DNA of 64,000 nt from NCBI GenBank assembly GCA_023614405.1, contig CM042692.1:123559503-123623502 (forward strand), written 5' to 3'. Every line of letters begins with the position of its first letter. The stretch's first letter is position 1. Of this stretch, positions 59,520-64,000 are shown piece after piece. This stretch comes from Avena insularis. Lineage: Eukaryota > Streptophyta > Magnoliopsida > Poales > Poaceae. The notes below the pieces were generated by a model. That model did no database searches. It was given only the letters and a program-made list of their open reading frames with translations, and was not told where the DNA came from. The translations under genes were made by a program, and so were the position numbers.

Positions 59520-59865
59520 CTGCGTAACAAGCACTGGTATGGTCGGAGGTACCCATACCGTCAGCCTGTACTGTTGAAGACAAACCAGTCGACAAGTTCT
59601 TCTCAGCACAATGCTCATAATGAGCACTGGTCCCATCGGAAGTACCTGTACTGTCCGCCCGTACCGAACTTCGACAATGTGCTCCAACCTTACTATCGTG
59701 ATAACGAGCACTAGTACGGTCGGGACGCGCCCGTACCGTCCGCTTGTACCATACCTCCAGGTTTGATCTCGGAACCCTAATCTTGATCCAACGGTGATGG
59801 TACGGGCGAGATGCACCCGTACCTCCCGCCCGTACCGACTACATCGCTAGGTAAATACCAACGGT
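59520..59865. repeat. Four quasi-palindromic ~84-93 bp tandem repeats
   Basis: Four units begin at about 59531, 59624, 59708 and 59794. Each is built on GCACTGGTACGGTCGG and a CGCCCGTACCGTCCGCCCGT complement. The same motif is present once in the LTR of this element (around 47722-47734 joined to 49163-49190; 61868-61900). The unit can pair with itself. Confidence 0.75.
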
Positions 59866-60194
59866 GTCTGGCACGCAGCCAGCCCCTTTCTTCTTTCTCC
59901 CTCATTCTTTCTTTCTCTCTACCTCAAAACCTAATCATATAGAACCTTTGATTCTTCACCGATTACATGTTTTTGAATGGGGGAATCTTCACATTAGTAA
60001 GTTTCTCATCCGATCCATGCTTTATTTTCTGAAATCCATGGTTGAATTCATCACATTGACTATTTAGATGAGTTCATCATATTTTGAGATGTTTTTGATT
60101 CCTCACATTAGGATTTGTAATTTCTGCTTGCAATCATTTGTTTGTACGATAAAAACCTGATGCCTATCATTTTCTTTGAAAATTTTGCAGCACA

Positions 60195-61010
60195 ATGCAT
60201 AACATTGGGAGGATTTTCTGCTCGGGTAAGGGCTTGGGGACGGCAGGGGCCTCAGGCTCCACCAGGCCGCCTGGCTCGAACAAGAGGCGTTCAAAGGCAG
60301 AAACTTGAGGGCAGCCATGAACAAGGACTACGAGAGGGTGAGCCAACGCAAGGTTTTACCCACTAAGTGGGTAAGCCTTGAGTTTCTCTCCCACCAAGGT
60401 TTGGAGGAGGACTTCGACTGGATGGCCGAGAAAGCAGGCATGGTCCCTTTACCCTACCTATCCACCAACACATATGAGCTCGCCACGTACGAGTTCATGT
60501 CATCGTTCCACAATGACCTTGAGGCCCAGGAGCATAATTGCATTGTAAGTTTTGTTCTCAATGGGCAACCCTATAGCCTCACTTTCTATCAATTCTATGA
60601 TTGTTTCGGGTTCTCTCGTGAGGGAGAGCTCGATATCAACGACAATGTCCACGTAGAAGCAATGCATGCTTGGGAATAGTTTTCTGTCCACATGAACACT
60701 GATTATTTGCGCAAAAATATCACCACTATCCACAACCACATCCGTTACTTCGCCACCTTTTTGGTGAATTCTATTTTTGGGAAAGGAGATGTCAGGGCAA
60801 TGGCAAGCCCCGGGATAAGTGTAATTTATATGTCTATGCATCCTGAGATGGAGCACAAGGTAAACTTGGGTGCTTTGCTCATCTAGGACGTCCACCGCCA
60901 AAGGTCAGCTTCATCGGGTGACATCCAATGCGGTGGCTCGATCACACATATCACCTATACAAGTGAGTTTGTCACGCCCCATGAGAGTTGTGGCTGGCAG
61001 TAAGATTCTA
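60195..61010 (+). pseudogene. ATHILA ORF (PF03078-like), with stops and a frameshift
   Basis: A short frame from ATG 60195 follows an acceptor-like TTTTGCAG. A frame change near 60300 leads to the main text: KWVSLEFLSHQGLEEDFDW, then YEFMSSFHND and CIVSFVLNGQPYSLTFYQF. This matches the ATHILA retrotransposon ORF family, whose role is unknown. The same frame continues past TAGs near 60677-60679 and 60884-60886 with NHIRYFATFLVNSIFGKGD and VNLGALLI. The text fades near 61010. In Athila elements this ORF lies after integrase; here it follows protease directly. Non-functional. Confidence 0.72.
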
Positions 61011-61799
61011 CATGATATCCACATGGCTAGCACCAAATTCATGGGGGTCTATTGACCCCAACGCTCCCTTCGTGCTTATCAATTTTATTTTGACCCTAAT
61101 GGTGATCTCCACCAAGTTTTTCTTCCTTTTTCCAAGCTTTTGGTTTGCCAGGTAAACAGAATTGGGGCCTCAATGAGGAAGAGTTCCAGGAGGCATTGAT
61201 CTCCTCAGGCAGAATTGCACCCCCGGAAGTTCATCCCAACCGGGAGCACGTAGCTGCTAGCCAACAACAGTAGGAGCAAGGTGGAGAGGACTGGAACACA
61301 GCAGACTGGGATGACTACGGTTAGCGACATCATCATTAACAACATTTCCCCAACCAGCATCTAGGTATGCCTCCACCTCTCCGGGATTCAACTATGTCTC
61401 GAGGAGTGACTTTGATCAGGTGGTGCATCGCATCGACAACATAGAAAATACGTTGCACGGTGTGAACGCCAACATTGTCAACCTCACCCAAGACTTCACC
61501 ACCTTCATGACCGACTTTGCTAGCCGCTATCCGTACTTCCCATACCAGCAGCTGTCGTCTGGTGATGGAGGCAACAACTGATTTGAGTTAGGCCAAGAGC
61601 ATAAGCTTAGGGAGGTTGAACTCCTCCCCACCTTTTGCATTCAAATTTTTCATTCTTCTTTTGATTTATTTTGTTTTCCTTCTAGTGCATGTTTACTTTT
61701 AGTTTGCATTTATAAAAGAAAACCCAAAAATATTAGACATACTTTTATCTTTTTTTGTGGAAAGTTCTCTCGGCTCTCGTTGATTTTTATGTAGGTTAT
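61011..61799 (+). other. Downstream interior of the Athila-type element
   Basis: Decayed continuation of the ATHILA ORF region up to about 61580, then a purine-rich AAGCTTAGGGAGG near 61602-61614 and AT-rich sequence before LTR homology begins. No separate gene. Confidence 0.45.
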
Positions 61800-62952
61800 T
61801 CACTCCTAGTGACTTAGCTAAAGAAACAAATCCCCCATTGGAGTCCCTTCCATTAGAAGCATCCTGAGTGCATAAAGACGGACGCACCCGTACTGCCCGC
61901 CGACAGCTCCGTTAATATAAGGAACTTTCGTGAAGAAGATAGGACGAAAAATACAACTCAGCTGCCGTAAACACATCAAAAGAGGAGAGATCAGATTTGG
62001 AGAAGGGGAAGAACACCGTCTCATTCTTCGATGATCTCTAGCCTCTAAACCATTCACTCCACCATCATCGCCATTTGTACTTAGAGAGAGATTCACACTT
62101 GTAAGATTAGGGTTTGATACTTTGATCTACCTTGGTTTCTATTTGATTCTATCTTCAAATGGTATTGTGGCTTGCTACGGTAACTTTGAGATGATTTCCA
62201 TTTGCAATACAATTATGCCTTTGATCTATCTTCCTCTCATGTCTACGTAAATCCCCATGGGTGTGGGAGATGTAGGGGATTGGTAAGTTGAGTTGTGCCT
62301 TTCTTAACTCCATCCATTTGTGATTGTTGTAGTGTTTGTTAAATAGTGAGAATGAATATCTATGTACGCCTAATGCTTGTTATCCAATTTAAGGGCACCA
62401 GTAACATGATATAGAGATCTCATAGGTATGAACTTGTATGCTAGCGAATCGGCGACCCCCAAGTGACACGGCCTATATCAATGAGTAGTTAGTACTACTC
62501 GAGGACATCAAGGAACCATCATGATTAATGCCTTGATCTGGTTAGAAGACCTTAATTAATGTGTTGTCCATTACTATGGTAATAGGAAGATGGATCATTG
62601 TGACGGGGAAGAATTGACCATGAGGACTCCTAGTCCATATATGGGTTGTTTGCCTACTTATAAATAAGAAATATCACAATCACTTTTTCCATCTTATTCA
62701 TCTGGCACTTTCACTATTACCATGAACCGTTTCTCTCCATGCCTAACTTCTCATATGCAGGAACCTCGAACACTTTTCCCACCTTTAATTTTATGTTATT
62801 TAATTCTCGCTTTTTCCTTTACACAAGTTTCCTCTATTATTATCACCCCTTCCACCTTCAACAATTGAAGTCAATTCACTCAAGACAGGTAACACCTTGA
62901 GTGCGACAGAAACGCCGCATAAAGACACTTACCTAGGCTCCTTATTGGGATC
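61800..62952 (+). repeat. 3' LTR of the Athila-type element, cut by an insertion
   Basis: Matches the 5' LTR pieces from AAAGAAACAAATCCC to CTCCTTATTGGGATC. The last ~70 bases (present at 50272-50344) are missing because the long-LTR element begins at 62953. Confidence 0.75.
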
Positions 62953-64000
62953 TGTAACACCCTCAAATCGGTCCTATGCAAGTTTTAGCCCTTTCCGCCA
63001 AACCCGCATAGAAATGATTCAAGGACGCCCACCAGGCACTTTCGTGCGGGTGGAAAACGAAGTAATACCATTACACAACAGTCCTCGATGGGACCCACAG
63101 AACAGATATATATATACAACATGACTCCAAGAGTCAAGAATACAAATATACACTACAAAGATCCAAATCACCTTGGAACGATACAGCGTCCGAGTACGAA
63201 CAAGATGCAAATGGGGCTAAGAGCCCTGAAGAATAACCAATGGCGTCCATAACCCTGCCCAGGCCAAGCCGGAAGGGTAACCCTGCTAACGACGTCGATC
63301 TCAAACCTGCTAAAACAAAAGGGGTGCCGACAAAAGGCAAATGAAAAAGAGGAGCGTTAGTACTGAGGCCAGTACATGGCAAGGCTAGAATTCGGCGGTC
63401 CTCGCCTACATAGGTATGGTGGACTGAAGCGGCAGCGCAGCAGTACTAAACAGCCTATAGAGACTCAGTAGAACTGGCGGCTATTAGAGAGGGATAAGAA
63501 AGACCTATCCGGATCCAACTTGATAGTAACACCAAATATACCCATCCTGGTATTTCCCCTCGAGAGGAAGTCAAACCGAGGAACTCACACAGTTGGCAGT
63601 TTTATTCATTCCGTTATAGTTGCAGCACTTACTAATCCGATATAGATAGCATGAGTCGCTCTGAAGTATAAGTAGTGGGCCGTTTTAATTACCTTTCTGT
63701 TGTAGTTGGAACATTTACTAGTCAGATATAATTGTCCCGAGGAATCCCAAAACCCAGCAGTTGTTGGCACTTTTATCACATTCCATTGGAGTTGCAATAC
63801 TTACTAGGCATATATAACAAAACAACCCAGATCCAGCAGTTGTTGGCATTTTTTTAATATACATTCCGTCATAGTTGAATCTGATTACTAGTCATATATT
63901 AAGTCAAGTTTATAGCACTACTTTAGTTATGCTTGTCTATGATCGAGATACTGTGCTCCAAGTCGTCCATAACCGCGGACACGGCTTTCAGAAAGTTTTA
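62953..64000 (-). mobile_element. Partial LTR of the long-LTR gypsy family, reverse orientation
   Basis: Starts TGTAACACCCTCAAATCGG directly after GGATC (62948-62952), which would be the left copy of a target duplication. The last 100 bases are the reverse complement of text near 21640-21760 and 38820-38940 in the two solo LTRs (ACGACTTGGAGCACAGT). The rest lies beyond the window, so solo or full status cannot be decided. Confidence 0.75.
63594..63905 (-). repeat. Tandem ~80-85 bp units within the LTR, four copies
   Basis: Units start near 63594, 63678, 63763 and 63841, each with GTTGGCA-TTTTA, a CATTCCGTTATAGTTG-like part and CTTACTAATC-GATATA. The solo LTRs at 21.7 kb and 38.9 kb have a single related unit (TTACTAGTCAGG on the reverse strand). 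Confidence 0.7.

Larger units (their letters stand above)
47666..62952 (+). mobile_element. Athila-type element with gag, protease and ATHILA ORF but no RT or integrase
   Basis: LTR homology (5': 47666-50344, interrupted; 3': about 61800-62952, cut by another insertion) bounds an interior with an Athila PBS, gag, protease and an ATHILA-type ORF. Two nested insertions lie inside: a solo LTR at 47735-49157 and a full element at 52051-58580. No RT, RNase H or integrase lies between protease (ends 59208) and the ATHILA ORF (starts 60195). The element is therefore a non-autonomous gag-pro type. Start is approximate because the two LTR beginnings diverge. Confidence 0.75.

Noticed and set aside
59460..59816. 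118-codon minus-strand frame with internal sequence repeats (RYGR, PVLV)
   Set aside because: The repeats come from the underlying tandem DNA array, not from a protein family.

Overview
The window looks like repeat-rich nuclear DNA of a grass (Poaceae, probably Pooideae). There are no bacterial-type operons, and plant splice sites are visible. Most of the sequence is nested LTR retrotransposons of families typical of cereal genomes: Tat-type gypsy with an antisense gene, chromovirus, Athila-like, BARE/Angela-like copia, and a long-LTR gypsy family. A Stowaway MITE and a hAT transposon are also present. The genus cannot be fixed by eye. Every host-type gene found is broken or partial. LAYOUT. 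1-5.8 kb is the 3' part of a Tat-lineage gypsy element on the + strand: the integrase end, then a six-exon antisense gene on the - strand with its own TATA box, then a putative 3' LTR. 5.8-22.7 kb is a gene-fragment island. It holds two tandem copies of a zf-XS gene 3' end, the second split by a 4.5 kb non-autonomous Athila-like element at 8416-12930. Next come two convergent 3'-5' exonuclease genes (13.5-14.1 kb on +, 15.4-14.6 kb on -), and then a three-exon F-box/DUF295-like gene (15991-22680). A 4.5 kb solo LTR (18077-22573) cuts the last exon of that gene, and its original C-terminus is still readable in frame on the far side. 22.7-27.3 kb is intergenic with a copia LTR remnant. 27299-32630 is a complete but decayed chromovirus on the - strand, with both LTRs, PBS, PPT, gag, protease, RT, RNase H, integrase and chromodomain. 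33.0-33.3 kb holds a possible nucleotidyltransferase (PAP/OAS1-type) gene fragment. A Stowaway MITE follows at 34178-34405. A hAT element (34730-40660) is split by a second solo LTR of the same long-LTR family (34797-39754). 41994-47.6 kb is a BARE/Angela-like copia LTR, its leader and a decayed interior. 47.7-62.95 kb is an Athila-type element that keeps gag, protease and an ATHILA ORF but has no RT or integrase. Its 5' LTR carries another solo LTR (47735-49157), and its gag-pro region carries a complete young non-autonomous element (52051-58580, identical 5-bp target duplications). Its 3' LTR is cut at 62953 by a third, partial long LTR that runs off the window. RELATIONS. The non-autonomous elements would need gag and pol from relatives elsewhere. 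The host gene pieces belong to an RNA-directed silencing-type family (zf-XS), a DEDD exonuclease family and the F-box/DUF295 family. They are adjacent, but nothing in the sequence shows that they worked together. Many decayed reading frames carry TAG where a glutamine codon is likely, as expected for C-to-T decay of methylated DNA.
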